Origin: Carettochelys insculpta
Lineage: Eukaryota; Chordata; Testudines; Carettochelyidae
Direction of reading: 5' to 3'
DNA: 64,000 nucleotides
NCBI RefSeq assembly: GCF_033958435.1
Contig: NC_134138.1
Location: 183,886,798-183,950,797, forward strand
The translations under genes and the position numbers were made by a program. The stretch's first letter is position 1. Each line of letters opens with the position of its first letter. The notes beneath the pieces are model-generated. The model was not told where the DNA came from and searched no databases. It worked only from the letters and a program-made list of their open reading frames with translations. Shown here in pieces: positions 24,835 to 38,385 of the stretch.

Positions 24835-24859
24835 TGGGGGGGGGGGCGGGGCGGGGGAT
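24835..24859 (+). repeat. G-run
   Basis: A run of about 13 G followed by CGGGGCGGGGG. It is a potential quadruplex-forming tract in intron 5, about 380 bp upstream of exon 6 in gene sense. Confidence 0.7.
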
Positions 24860-25671
24860 AAGTGATCTGTTGTTGTGCACGTCGGATTCCAAAGGTATGC
24901 GTGGTGGATCAGTCAGTTCATAATTCTGATGTCCCTAACTCTGTGGTTTTACTATACAGAAGATATCTGGACAGAGTTATAGTGGCTTCTCCTTCAAAAA
25001 ATACCAATTTTTAAACAAAACAGCTTAGCTGGATGAGTATTTCTTCACATGAAACTTAGTGAAATCCAAAAACAAAAATAATTTTCTACGGTAAAGATGA
25101 GTTGTGTCAGGAATGAAGCAATTAAACTGGCAATGCCATCACACATACCAGAACAAATCATCAACCAGCTCTACAGAGGTCCACGTCTGAAGTTAGTCGG
25201 TCTCACACCTCAAGCATGGCAGAATCTGGCCATTTCTCATATTGAAAAATACACATCATTCCATAAATTATTCCATTAAAATCAACAGAAACTGCTTGTG
25301 CAATAAGCAGCTACTCCTTGTGAGTCTGGTAGTTTGAATGCCGAATACAGTTGCACATTTACAGGGCTCAAGCTCAGAGGGTAGGGGCAGAGCAAGAACA
25401 GGAGAAAGTTCAGCAGAAGAGGCAGGGTGGCTGCAGAGCCCCCACATGGGGGCCAGGAGCAGAGCCTGTGGGCCACACGGCTCTGTGTTCTCCTGCAGGG
25501 CCGCTCTTCTGGTCTCTGGTTGCAGGGCTTCACTGCTACCTGTATCCCCATCAATTCCTCCCCAGTCCCTGCTTGGTCAATGCTGGCCTCTCTATGGCCA
25601 CTGCAGTGGGCCCAGCAACCAATGACAAAAGAGGCCAGAACTGACCTCCCCCAATTCCAACAGATTACATG

Positions 25672-25766
25672 TTTGGGAATAAGGGGACCATCTGTCCTGT
25701 TTTTACTGGGACAGTCCCTTATTTAAGCCGCTTACAGCAAATTGTCCCGTATTTTGTGGGGCTCTT
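25672..25766 (+). repeat. short repeat shared with 13552-13662
   Basis: It reads GGGGACCATCTGTCCTG, then GGGACAGTCCCTTATTTAAG, then AAATTGTCCCGTATTTTGTG. These match the inverted-orientation copy in intron 7 block by block. Probably a small DNA element or SINE-like unit. Confidence 0.5.
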
Positions 25767-27379
25767 ACTCCCTGGCACTCAGTGTGTTGCAATGACAGTC
25801 TCTGCCACTGGGGAGCTCTGCTGCAGGGCAGCTGCACAGTTCTCCGGTGCTGTGCTGTAGAGTGTCAGCCCCTGCTGGCAGGGAGCTTCTCTGTGGGGCA
25901 ACTGCTCTGTTCCCCGGTTTGGCAGCCTCTGCTGGCCCTCTGGGTGGCTGCCACATTCCCTGCACAGCCCCATCCACAGTACCTCACCATGGCCGAGGAG
26001 CCCTGACATGGGGCAGCAGATCTCCTATCCACAGAGGCTGGTGTCCTGTGTTTGCCAAAGGGCAGTGTGGATACTCTATTTAGGGACCAGTGAATTCCCA
26101 AGGGTACCGGAGCAGGGAGATATAACCTGCAGTAAAATGAACAACTGGATCTTTCACTGTGAAGAACTATACAACTCATACTATTTCTTTCTTCTTCTTT
26201 CCACATAAGTTACTAAAATGGGAAAAACAAAAACTTCACGTGCTTTCCTCCACAAAGGCCTTATTTTACAGAGGATCAGGCACTTGAACTAACCCTCGTT
26301 TTGGACATTTTTCCTTTCATCAGCACACTTTTCAACCACAATAGGTTCCACCATCTCAGGAGGATAATTTTTGTGTCAGCATTCACATATGAAACAAGAA
26401 CAATACATTCATTCGCTAGGGAATTGGATAGACCTGTTAAAAACAATTTAACACTCAAATAAATACACCAGGTTCTCACCCCAATTTTTGAAGTGAACAT
26501 AAAGCGAGTACAAATATTTTAAAAATTCCAATTTTACTCTTCTGACTCCATGAAAATGGAGCAGATTTATGCTTTAAAAAAGCCAACTAAATATCAGGCA
26601 TGATGTTATATGCAGCTTTTCAATGGTCAAACTCATCTTCTCCTTACCTTCAGTTCCTAAACATTTATAAACTGTTGTATTCGTAGGATGGAGTGACACT
26701 GCAATTTCATATTGCATAATGATAAATCAGTCATTACAAATTTGACTTTCAGTAGTACTGAAACAATCTTTAGTTCGCTACTGCGAGAGCAACTGGACAA
26801 GACCAAATGAACCGTTTACGTCTTCAAAAGAACTGGGTTATTTACATGAGGTGAGTGTACTCTTATGGGGAGAGAAAATTTATTTATGCTATTTTTTCAT
26901 GTCATAGTGCACACAGTAGAGGGACAAAGCAGGGAGTCTGCCATTTTCTCTGCTTCTTACCCTTGCAAACAGATAAGTGAATGGCCTGATATTCAAGACA
27001 ATAACTGAGGTACAGCGGGAGAAAGGAAGGAGAGAATGAGAACACAAAAGAGCCCTTACAGATGGATAGCAGACTATTTACTGCACAACTACCGGTTTCT
27101 CCACAAGAAATAAGGGAGAAACAAGAAATAAGACTAAGGGTAATCTAGACAAATCTCACATAACTCCTATTCTGATGAAGAAACGCTAACTGTCATGGGA
27201 ACCCTCTTTTCCTTTGCAAGTTTGAGAACAAGAAATTCAGCAACCATGGGGTTCCATTATTCTTCAGAACAACCCGTTTCTCCACACCAGCTTTCCTCAT
27301 TAACCAAATTTCATGAGGCAGTGCAATGGAAACACAAAGTCCTGCTACACTAAAGTTCATGAAATCCAGAAAAATATAT

Positions 27380-27570
27380 GCAGATATACCTATCACACAG
27401 AACTGGAGGGGACCTTGACAGGTCATCAAGTCCAGTCCCTGTACTCACAGCAGGACCAAGCACCATCCCTGACAGATTTTTTGTTTTTTTTAAATCTATT
27501 TGCCTCAGATCCCTAAATGACCCCCTCAAGGACTGAACTCACAACCCTGGGTTTAGCAGGCAGGGAGTTG
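27380..27570 (-). mobile_element. CR1 LINE 3' fragment
   Basis: Contains AACTGGAGGGGACCTTGACA, then GGTCATCAAGTCCAGTCCC and GCAGGACCAAGCACCATC. These match the well-known reverse-oriented CR1 3' region (GG..GGACCTC..GAGGTCATC.AGTCCA..CCC). A short, decayed piece without coding meaning. Confidence 0.75.
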
Positions 27571-28854
27571 CTTAGGATTCGCAGGAGCACCACATGTTTA
27601 GGGCTCTCCCATGCTGCCAGAGTAGCTCCCATCCACAGGAACCCAGCCCAGGAGCAGGGGTGCCTGAGCCTGGTCAGAGCAGTCGCCATCTGCAGCAGCC
27701 CCTGCAGGAGGAGAGGGTAGCTGGAGAGACTGCCCCCACCTGTAATGTGCCCAGGGCACCAGGGATGCTCTGGTCCAGCTGGAACACTCCTATCCGTCCA
27801 AAGGCCAGCACAGATGGGGGTTGCACCAGCCACACTGGAGTGCGCCCATCTGCAGCACTCCGAGCTCAGCTGCTGCAGATAGGGACTCTCCCAGCTGCAG
27901 CTGGAGCCAGAGCCTCACCTTGCCTCTCTCCCCGCTGTCTCCCCAGATTTAGTCAGTTAACCAGTAGGTTTAACTAATTAGTATCTCAAGAGATGCTGAT
28001 CTAAGGCTTTAAAAGGAAGTCTCACTTTCTGGCTCTTATTAGACCACATGATTTTCATTGTTTTTTACTTCTATTCCAGCGGGTCTAAGAATAGCAAAAA
28101 GCAAAGGCTCCAATTAGCAGACCACCAGCTAAGCTGGAACATGATGTTCCAGGGGGTGTATGTGAGACAGATAGGTCTATAAGCTACTAGAGTGGTTTGT
28201 AGTGCAGGAAGGATTCACCTGGAAGCTTTAAAACCCGGCAAGATGTGCTCCACACATCTGCAAGACAGACACATTTTATGATGTTGTTCTTTTTTTTGTT
28301 TTAAAACTGATGTAACTGATTTGGGAGGGCTTTGCTAAGCTAGATATCAAACCATGCATTTGTTGCCAGAGTATGGACGACCAGCCACACACACATTCAT
28401 CGGTGGAAGCAGTGCTTAGAAGAAAGTGAAAGACTAAGTAACTGGGAGTACTAAGCTGATACTAAATGCTACGTTTGAGGAAAAAATGGGGATTACTTAG
28501 ATTTGATCAGATACACAGATTAGATCTCGGGGCACATGGGATTGACAGACCAGAGTTTATTACTAACACTGTCTAACAAACTATTATTTCCTCTCACTGT
28601 GTGATGAGGAGCAGGGTGGATAAAAATTAATGATTTATTTATTAAAAAAACACCTATTTAAATTGGATTTTTTATTTCTTAAATACTAGATTTCTCATTT
28701 AAAAGTAAGTTACAATTAAATCTTCTGACAAACATGCTGCACTCATAAAAATGAATTAATGGCTTTAATCTGTCCAGCCTAACAGCTACCTTTTGCTTCT
28801 TGAAATTTCTGAGTCTTCAACATCTGTTTCTCAGCAGACTAATATGTGCAAACA

Positions 28855-29010
28855 ACAAGCAGGCCTGTAGCACCTTAAAGGCTAACAAATGCACTAGGTC
28901 ATAAGCTTTTGTGGATAAGACCCACCTGCTCAGATGACTGATTTTACCCACAAAAACTCCTGACCTAATGAAGTTCTAAGGTCCTACTGGACCCCTTGTT
29001 TTTCCTGAAA
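28855..29010. repeat. two Penelope-tail modules head to head
   Basis: 28864-28920 carries the module in minus orientation (GTAGCACCTTAAAGGCTAAC, then AAGCTTTTGTGGATAAGACC). 28945-29010 carries it in plus orientation (ACCCACAAAAACTCCTGACC, then AAGGTCCTACTGGACC). The pair forms an imperfect inverted repeat with a spacer of about 25 bp. Confidence 0.6.
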
Positions 29011-30364
29011 CAGACTACCTCTCTAAAACCTGTCATTCTATTAAGCTTTTCCTAATTCTTCTACAGATGCATTCTTGTGTTATACTCTTTCACATCATAT
29101 TTAACTCATCTCCTATTTCTTCAAGCCTTATGGTCATGTAATTTGTGTTCTAATAATCCTACATTTCTCTATCCTGCACACACAGACAGCTCTCTCGCTG
29201 CTTTGTTTGGCCAGATACTTCTCAAGTGAAGGACTGCAATAACTTACTCAGTCCTTGGATGTAGTTACCAAATATATGGGACCTCCACTGCACCTAGTAT
29301 TTGCCCTATGGAATGAGAAATCTAGAAATTTAGTCTCTTCTAGGTGGGATGATTGAGACAAGGCAGATCAGGAGTCCTCTCTACTATTACAGATGGCATT
29401 CTGGGAGTTTAATAGTCAAATGAGTAAGCTCCCACACATCCTGTGCCATACGTAAAGGGCAGAACAGAACTTTGTGCCTCAAATAAATAACCAAATAATT
29501 CCAGACATGTTAACTTGTGTGTCAGAGGATAATGCAAGTCACAGAAGATGCAGGAGGGCTGTGAAGCCTCTGGATTTGTTAGTGGTTTAATCTTGCAAGA
29601 TGCAGGCACAGACAAGACTGACCAAACTCTAACAAGAAGCTGCTCTGCAGGCAAGATGACATGGGCAAGAGTAACTAGAAAGTTGGAACTGTCAAAATGT
29701 GAGACTGAGGTAGCATGGGAGCAGATATATGTACCAGATTAGAAAGGATAGATAGCCTCTGGGAGCTCTCACATTTACTCTCAATAACTCACTATGCATA
29801 TTCATCTACAAGAACACAAGAAGAGGTTCTCCAGTTAGGGTTGGGGAACATCACTGGTTTTAAAATGTGGAAGTCAAATCAGAGAAAAAAAAATATGACT
29901 AGCCAAAAAAATTGATAGCTGACATTTTTCATCTTGATGGAGGAAAGAGAAGTTACTCACTCGTAGTAACGATGTTTCTTCGAGATGCGTCCCCATGCGT
30001 GCTCCACAGTAGGTGTCGGGCTCGCCCGGCGCCGCAGATCGGAATTCTTCTAGCAGTTTCCACTGGATCGCGCATGCGCCGATGCACGCCACTCCCTTGC
30101 ACGCCCCCAGCCATGTGCGCGATCTGGTCCCCGCCAGTTCCTTGACCAACCGCCCTGGATGCTCCTGAAAAACACCGGACAGAGAGATCTGAAGCGGGGA
30201 GGATGGGCGGGCAGTGGAGCACCCACGGGGACACATCTCGAAGAACCATCGTTACTACGAGTGAGTAACTTCTCTTTCTTCTTCAAGTGGTCCCCATGGG
30301 TGCTCCACAGTAGGTGACTACCCAGCAGCAACCCAAAGTAAGGAGGTGGGTACTCAACTCATGT

Positions 30365-31753
30365 GCAGCTTGCCCCCGAGAGGACTGCTGTCGACAGACG
30401 GGTATCCTCATCGAAAACCTGATGCAGGACATAATGCTTGGCAAAGGTGTCCTAGGATGACCAAGTCGCCGCTCTGCAAATGTCTTTCAACGCGATTCCC
30501 TTGAAGAAGGCTGTTGATGCCACCACCACTCTGGTGGAGTGAGCCCTGGGCGGGGCTAGCAAAGGAGTCTTTCGAAGCTCGTAGCACAGCTTTATACAGG
30601 ACACAATCTGATTTGAAATTCTCTGGGAAGAGAGGCCTTCCCCTTTCGACCTGGGAGCGAGAGACACCAGAAGCCTGTCCGTTTTCCGGAAGGGCTTAGT
30701 TCTGTCTATGTAAAAGGCCAACGCCCTCTTCACACGTAGGAGATGCAGGCGCGCCTCCTTGCCAGAGCTGTGAGGCTTCAGGTAAAACGAGGGTAATACT
30801 ATTGGTTCATTAACATGGAACTCCGAGGAAACTTTCAGAACGAAGGCTGGGTGTAACCGTAAGATCACCGCCTCCTTTGAGAATACTGTGCAGCGTGGCA
30901 TTGCCATCACTGCTCCGAGCTCGCTCACCCTGAGGGCTGACGTAATCGCAACAAGGAAGGTCGTTTTCATGGTAAGTAGTCAGAGGGGTACCGTGGCTAA
31001 TGATTCGAAGTGTGGTCCCAATAGCATGTGGAGTACCAAGTCCAAACTCCACAACGGTGGTAGCGGTTTTCGAGGAGGGTACAGGTTTACCAGCCCCTTC
31101 AAGAACCTTGCGACGATAGGATGGGCGAATACGGTGGACTCTTCCTCTTTGTGCCGAAAAGCTGATATAGCGGCGAGGTGGACCTTTAGCGAGGATAGAG
31201 AGAGCCCATCTCGTTTGAGGTCCAGCAGGTATTCTAGAATTACAGTTATAGGGACGTCATGAGGAGCTAACTGTTTGGCAGAGCACCAGGTGGTAAAGCG
31301 TGTCCATTTCTGTTCGTAAGTCCTTCTGGTGGAGGTCCTTTGGCTACACTCTAAGACTTGTCTTACTCCCTCCGTACACGTGCTCTCTAAGGCGCTGAGC
31401 CATGGATTAACCATGCTTGTAGGCGGAGTCCCTGAGGGTGCGGGTGCACTATGGACCCCTGAGCCTGCATGAGTAAGTCCGGCGCTACCGGTAGGGGGAG
31501 CGGTGGACGATCCGACATGCGCAGAAGCAGGGGAAACCATTGTTGTCGGTCCCAAGTTGGAACTATGAGTATCATGAGAGCTCTCTCCCTTCTGGCTTTC
31601 TGCAGAACCTTGTGGATAAGTGTTGTGGGGGGAAACGTGTAGAGGAGAGGGCCCTTCCATGAGACCATGAAGGCGTCCCACAGGGACCCCCCGCCCTATT
31701 CCTGCCCTGGAGCAGTACTGAGGGTATTTCTTGTTGTGCTGGATTGCAAACAA
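30365..31753 (-). pseudogene. DIRS copy B tyrosine recombinase, broken
   Basis: It keeps SALRVSELGAV (the position before Arg is changed), HSTRVVVAS and, after the break, AKHYV. A TGA replaces an Arg codon near 30972, in the block before LLTMKTTF. A TAG replaces the Tyr codon right after ATWSS near 30450, just before the segment holding the catalytic tyrosine. Not functional. Confidence 0.88.
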
Positions 31754-33431
31754 ATCGACTTGGGGAAACCCCCAGGTGCGAAATATGCGTCGTAGCAGGT
31801 CGGAGCGGATCTGTCATTCGTGCGTGAGTGCAAAGCGCCTGCTCAGTTGATCTGCCTTCACATTGTGGGCACCCAGCAAGTACGAGGCTTTCAACGTTAC
31901 GTTGTTGGCAATGCACCAATTCCACAATTGGACCGCTTCTGCGCATAGTACGGGACGGTGCCCCTCCTTGTCGATTGATGTAGAACATGGTGGAGGTATT
32001 GTCTGTATTGATCCCGACTACTTTGCCGTGCAGGTATTTCCAAAAATGTCTGCATGCATTGAACACTGCTCTGAGCTCCAGTATGTTTATGTGCAGTGTC
32101 TGTTCCGCGGGGGACCACAGCCCTTGTGTCACCTTGCTACCAATGTGCGCTCCCCATCCTATGTGGGAGGCGTCGGTTGTAAGAAAAATGGAAATTTGTG
32201 GTTGGTGGAAGGGCACTCCCACTAGTAGATTCTTGGGATCTGCCCACCACGCTAGCGACTTCCGTACCTCCATCGCGGGCGATATTACCCTGTGGACGGT
32301 ATGGGCTGCTGGTCTGTAAACGCTCGCCAGCCAATGCTGCAGGCTTCGCATGTGTAACTTGGCATTCTGTACCACAAACGTGGCGGCCGCCATGTGCCCC
32401 AACAGTTGCAGGCATGTCAGGATCGGCACCGCAGGGCTGTATATCATGACTTGCACCAAGGATCTGATGATGCGGAAGCGGACGTCGGGTAGGTATACTC
32501 TTGATGCAATAGAGTTTATGCGCACCCCTATGAACTCTATATATTGCGTGGGTTCGGTCTTTGACTTTGCAAGGTTGATAACTAGGCCCAGAGAAGTAAA
32601 CATGTTCACGGTGATGCATATCATGCGTAGGACCTCTGTCTTTGAGGCCCCTTTCAGGAGGCAGTCGTCCAGATAAGGAAAAATACACACGCCCTGCCTG
32701 TGCAGGTAAGCTGATACCACTGCCAGGGTTTTGGTAAAGACTCTGGGTGCCGAGGATAGGCCGAACAGAAGAACCCTGTATTGGAAATGCTCCCCGCCGA
32801 CCGTGAAGCGGAGGAAGTGTCTGTGTGCCGGGTGGATTGTTATATGAAAGTAAGCGTCTTGTAAGTCGAGGGCTGCAAACCAGTCTCCATCATCCAGAGC
32901 CGTAAGTATGGAGGCAACTGTAATCATCCGGAAGCGCTGCTTGCACAAGTATCAGTTGAGGCCCCACAGGTCCAAAATCAGTCTCCAGCCTCCTGTTTTC
33001 TTCTCTGTTAGGAAGTAGCATGAGTAAAAACCTTTCCCTTGGAATTGTTCCGGTACTCTTTCCACCGCCCCTATGAACATGAGGTGATCCACCTCCTGCT
33101 TCAGCCTCGCCTCGTGAGAAGGGTCCCTGAGAAGAGGCCGGGTGGGGGTTTTCGTCAGTGGTAGTGACTGGAAGGGGATCGTGTAACCCGTGGCTATGAT
33201 TTCCAGCACCCATTTGTCTGTTGTGATATTTTGCCATTGGGAGTAGAACGGTTTGAGGCGATGGTGGAACATAAGGTGAGAGTGGCACTGAGCAATGGTG
33301 TTGATAGTGCAGTCCTCGACATACCCGTCAAACTTGCTGCCTCTGGGCTTGCCCCAAGGTTGTGTGACTTTGTTGAGAACATCGCCTGGGGGCCCTGTAC
33401 TGTTGCTGCTGTTGATGGCGCCCTTGGTCAT
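31387..33431 (-). pseudogene. DIRS copy B RT/RNase H, broken
   Basis: RT blocks (GGWRLILDLWGLN, FAALDLQDAYFHITIHP, FPYLDDCLLKG) and RNase H blocks (TTDASHIGWGAH, NTDNTSTMFYIN) are readable. A TGA falls right after LDLWGLN near 32950. A frameshift after GGAPSRTM near 31960 puts the rest of RNase H in another frame. The methyltransferase-like tail is partly readable to 31387. Confidence 0.88.
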
Positions 33432-35597
33432 AGCCTCGCTGATATTGTGCGTGTTGTGGTTGGTAAGCGTAGCGCCTTTGCTGAGGATAGAATTTCTTTT
33501 TCTTGTATGGAGGAGTGTAGATACCCAAGGTCTTAAGTGTGGCCCTCGAATCTTTGCTAGAATGGAGGACCGAGTCGGTTGATTCTACAAACAGCTTTTG
33601 CTTGTCGAAGGGAAGATCCACGATTTTCGCCTGCAGATCTCTGGGGATACCAGATGTCTGGAGCCAGGATTCCCTACGCATTACCACTGCTGTGGCTGTT
33701 GAACAAGCCGCTGTGTCCGCCACGTCCAGGGCAATTTGAACCCCTGTTTGCGAGGCCACGTAGCCCTCCTGGATGATCGCCTTTAACACTGGCTTCTTGT
33801 CCTCTGGGAGGGAATCCATGAGAGAGGTGAGTCTAGTGTAATTGTCAAAGTTATGGTTTGATAAATGTGCCGCGTAATTTGCCACTCTCAGTAATAAGGT
33901 AGAGGAGGAGTAGACCTTCCTGCCGAACAGCTCTAATTTCTTAGCATCTTCATCTGACCCCCCTGATTTGTACTGAGGTGTCTTTGACCTCTGCTGGGAC
34001 GATTCGACCACCAAAGAATTGGGCTGTGGGTGGCTAAACAAGAATTCCATGCCCTTGGCTGGGACGAAGTATTTCTTATCTGCCCTTTTATTCGTAGGTG
34101 GAATAGAGGCCGGAGTCTGCCATATGTTAGTGGCTGACTCCATAATGACTTCGTCTAGTGGGACAGCGATTTTAGATGAAGCTGGGGGTCTCAAATTTTT
34201 CAGGAGTTTATGATGCTTCTCCTGCACCTTTGCTATTTGAATGTCCTGCGTGAATGCTACTCTTTTGAACAGCTCTTGGAAGGGTTTAGGTCATCCGGAG
34301 GGGAGACATCCCCGGGGACAATTGCCTCATCTGGGGAGGATGAGGAGGAGCCACTAGAATAAGCCTCCCCCAAGTCCTCTGGCTCCCGAGTTCGCTGGTA
34401 TGCTTGCTCCTTCGTGGGCTGTGAAGGAAAGTCTCGGGACTCTGGTCCTAATTCCCCCTGGGACAGCTGCGTTCCTCTCCCAGAGTGAGAGTGTACACGG
34501 GGGTATTGGCGAGGGGTGGGAGGGGATCTGCCCCTGGATCTAGACCTCCGATGTCGGTGTTCAGTATGATGAGGAAGGCCATAACATGGACAAGGGCCCG
34601 GTGATGGAGACCTGGACCACGATCGGAATGTGTACCCATGATGTCCGGGAGAGCGGGATCTCCGTGATGATATTGATAATGGTGAAGCTGGTTTGTGATA
34701 GTACTCATAGGGATCCATGCCCAAAAAGGGTGAAGGTGGCCCGAGCCAAGGCGAAGGTGGTTGGAGGAACAGAGAGAGGGGTCCGAAATAGGCCGGTGGA
34801 GTTGCCGCCCAGCGACGCAGCATGTGTATCTCGGTGGGGGGGGGGGGCGGCGGCGGAAGGGAGCTGGGTGATAATGGCACTGCAGCCCTGCCTGGAGATG
34901 GACTGAGGTGCCGGGTTTTGGCTCTAGCTTTCCCCCGCCCCTACAGGGTGGGCACCGCCCCCTCCCATGCTGGGGATCTCGGCCCAGCTGTCGGTGCCGC
35001 ACTGGGTACCATTGTGAGCGGTGCCGCACGGGTAGCTTCCTCCGGCGCCGCTGGGCCCCATGCTGGGTGCCCCTGCGCCATCGGCACCGTGATAGCCGGT
35101 GCTGCGTGAGGCGGTGCCGCCGATTCGGGCGCTTGCCACGCTGGCGCCCACAGCGCCCTGAGTGCCAACTGCTGCATAGTCGGAGGCCCAGCCCCGGCCA
35201 CATGCGCAACCGCGCTGCCGCTTTCATCAGCCCGCAGCTGAGGGCTCTGCGTTCCACTCGTCCTGCTCACTGAAACCACCGGCAAGGATCGAGCCGGGGA
35301 GAGTTCCTTCTTCTTTTGCACAGAGGGGGTCAATGATGCCGCCTTCCTTTTATGCAACCCACAGGGCCCTTCCGTGTGAGGCTTCTCCGGCGGCTCAGGC
35401 TGAAGGGCCTTATCAAACAAGATCATTTTGAGCCTCATCTCTCTGTCCTGCCTGGCCCTGGCTGTAAGCTTAGCACAGTGCGAACACTTCTGTGTAACAT
35501 GGGACTCCCCCAGGCAACGAATGCACATACTATGCCCATCAGAGGCTGGCATAGCCTCACGGCATGACTCACACTTCTTAAACCCTGAGGAAGACAT
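33328..35597 (-). pseudogene. DIRS copy B gag, broken into three frames
   Basis: The N-terminal Cys/His cluster (CESC, DGHSMCIRCLGESH, CSHC) is intact at 35597-35470. Frameshifts in the Pro/Ala-rich middle (near 34900) and near 34257 divide the frame. The conserved C-terminal part reads through to the same QV-TGA-C end as copy A. The Arg-Ser-rich stretch (SRSRGRSPPTPRQYP) is visible. Confidence 0.88.
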
Positions 35598-37516
35598 TGC
35601 GTTGAGTCTTTACTGGTAATAGGGTACTTAGCGCTAATCAGTGCGTTCTGCAAACCAAACATTCACGGCCTTCAGGGTAGCGGATGGCTTAAACAGCCTT
35701 CTTTGTCTGCTCCTCTCCTCTCTACTATTTTGTATGGGTTTTTTTTGCTTCTTCTTTTGTTTTTGTTTTTTTTGTATAATAGTAAAAACAACAAGCTAAC
35801 AAGTAAAAACAACTATCTTATCTGTCTCAGGCTTTAGAGCTGGAGCGGATTCTGTCTGCAGCCGTTGGCAGCTGAGAAGGAACTGGCAGGGACCGGATTG
35901 CGCACATGGCCGGGGGCGCGCAAGGGAGTGGCGTGCATCAGCGCATGCGCGATCCAGTGGAAACTGTTAGAAGAATTCCGATCTGCGGCGCCGGGCAAGC
36001 CTGACACCTACCGTGGAGCATTCACGGGGACCACTCGAAGAAGCAGCTTCCTTGTCCAGGAATATTTCTCCAAGCATGTCTCCTGTGGAGGTGTTCTATC
36101 CCTCCAGTTACACCTACATAACTCCTGTACTGCTGTATGCCAAACCAATTCCATTATAAGTACTATGGGAAGCACGAAAGGGCTAATATAATGAACAGGC
36201 TGGGGAAAGAAAAAAAAAACAAAAACAAAACAACTTTTCCTAACAACCCTCCAAACACAGACCTTCACTACATTCAGCAGTTCCTATCAGACTTCGTATT
36301 AGCTTGGGTAAAGTTACTTATAATGGGAACACAGAGAAAACTCTGCAGTGAAATATTCTCTGATGCTTGCATGACTGCTGTCAGGAAACCCTCACAGGCT
36401 TTCAGAAAGACTTCAGAACTGCTTGACAGCTGGAAGAAAGTAACCAGTCATACAACAAAGTTCATAAGGACTTTGTTCTGTAAGTCAAAAATCAGAACTG
36501 AGAGGTAAAACCCTTTCAAGAGTAAAGTCACTCCCTACATTGTCAAAGTAGCAGCACTAGCCATAAGTCCAATGCCAGCATGAAGTCAAATATTTCAGGT
36601 TAGACTGTTTCTAAATGGAGCTTCCAGAAGCTAGGAATCTGTTAACCAGATCTTCTTCCTCATCATAACCTCTCAAACCAGAATTTGCTCTCTTTTTGGG
36701 ATATCACTGTTTTGCTCGAGTACTGAATATTAATTCATCTTGAAGTTTAAGTGATTTAGCTGCAAAATCTGAATGCCTATTGGTTTCTAATGCCTAGCAA
36801 GCAAGATCATCGTAAGTGAACTCCTGAAAGCTAATAAACCTTAGATAAGGAAAAATTCTAAAGGCTATAAATATTTCCAACAGATGAAAGCTTCTAAAAG
36901 CCACTCAGATCCCACCAGTTTTGTTATCATCTTTGGGCTGTTATGGTAACGGATAATAGCAGAAGAGGAGTCAGGCAAAAATTTATGTTTCATGGCAGCT
37001 GATTTAAACAAATTTAGTAAAGACTATACCCCAATCCCCTCCTATGTGTTCCCCAAAAAAGGGAAATTAATGTATACACCAAGAAGAGCAGTATTATAGC
37101 TAGGTTAACTTTCAGATGGCTGTCTATTTAAAGAATATTTGTATTCTCAGCAGCCCATCTCTTAGAAAACACAGGGATTGTTCAAAACCCTACTGGATGT
37201 GCTATGTATAGAAAACTGAACTGAAAATTAGGCATGGCTACCCTACACAGGGGGAGGAAGGAGCAAGCTTGAGAAGGGAAAATAACTAGGGCTGACTGAT
37301 TGGGTGGATGTCACATCGTACAAGTGTTCTTTAGACCTATTGTACACCTAAAACTTAGGTCATCCTAGCTACATCATTAAGGGCTGCTGGAAGAGAGTTA
37401 AGCTGACCTTGGTCAATGGAAAACTCTCTCTTTCAACCTATTTACTGCTCTCAAGGAAGTACATTTACTACAGAAAAACTGTTTCCATTCTTAAAAGTCA
37501 AGTCTATACACAAGAG

Positions 37517-38008
37517 CAGTGTTTCTCAACCAGGGGTACATGTACTTTTGGAGGCACATCGATGTCTTCAAGGGGGGGTACATCAACTCATCTATGTATT
37601 TGCCTAGTTTCACAACAGCCTACATTAAAAACTCGTAAAAGTCAGTACAATCTAAAAGTTCATTCAGACGATGACTTGCTTCTATTGCTTCATATACCTT
37701 ACACTGAAATGTAAGTACAATATTTCTTTTCTAATTTATTTGATAATAGGATGGTACAAAGTCAGCAAGTTTTCAGTAGTTTCAGTAGTTGTCTTCTGTG
37801 ATTTTTTGCAGGTAAGTTAGGTGTATCCTGGTGGTATGCAAAACAAATTTGACTTCTGAAAAGGGTACAGTGAACTGGAAAGGTTGAAGGGTACTTGTTT
37901 TAAGACCTCAGATTACCTGAGAACTGCGTACCCTTAAGAGAAGTCTGGGGGTATTTTTTTTTAAAGAGGTACTTGATGGAAAAAAAAAAAAAAGGTTGAG
38001 AGACAATG
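37517..38008. mobile_element. hAT-type MITE, family 2
   Basis: It begins CAGTGTTTCTCAACC and ends GGTTGAGAGACAATG, an inverted pair typical of hAT (Charlie-like) elements. No transposase is present. An A-run lies just inside the right end (37979-37993). The neighbouring bases do not give a convincing 8-bp duplication. Confidence 0.7.
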
Positions 38009-38262
38009 CACTACAGCATCATACCGATAATGCTGCAACTGTATCACTATAGCAGTGGCAGCATAAACACTCTTTAGACACACACAGTTTCTATTTTCTC
38101 TATAACCAAAGTTACAGCCTGGTCTACACTAGAAACTTACGTCCACAGCTGTGACTCCGAGCTGTGTGAAAAATTCTGCTGTCAGTAGAACAGCCATCTC
38201 TCAGGGAGGTGGATAACCTACACTGATGAGAGAACTCCTCCCTTCTGCACAGGTAGGCTCTG

Positions 38263-38354
38263 TCTACACTACAGCAATCTTTCAAAAGAAGTTCTTCGGA
38301 AGATCTCTTCCAAAAACTTTTCAAAAAAGCATATCCATGCACAAAAAAAGAGGA

Positions 38355-38385
<31 letters not shown>

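Larger units (their letters stand above)
29945..36044 (-). mobile_element. DIRS-type retrotransposon, copy B (degenerate)
   Basis: Same structure as copy A: terminal repeats (about 29985-30145 and 35876-36035), an ICR near 30220-30310, and gag, RT and recombinase in the same order. The two arms differ at about 13 positions over ~150 bp, the most of the three copies. All three reading frames are broken by stops or frameshifts. Same orientation as CDK13. The right end lacks the final bases seen in A and C, and the flanking bases do not show a clear short duplication. Confidence 0.9.
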
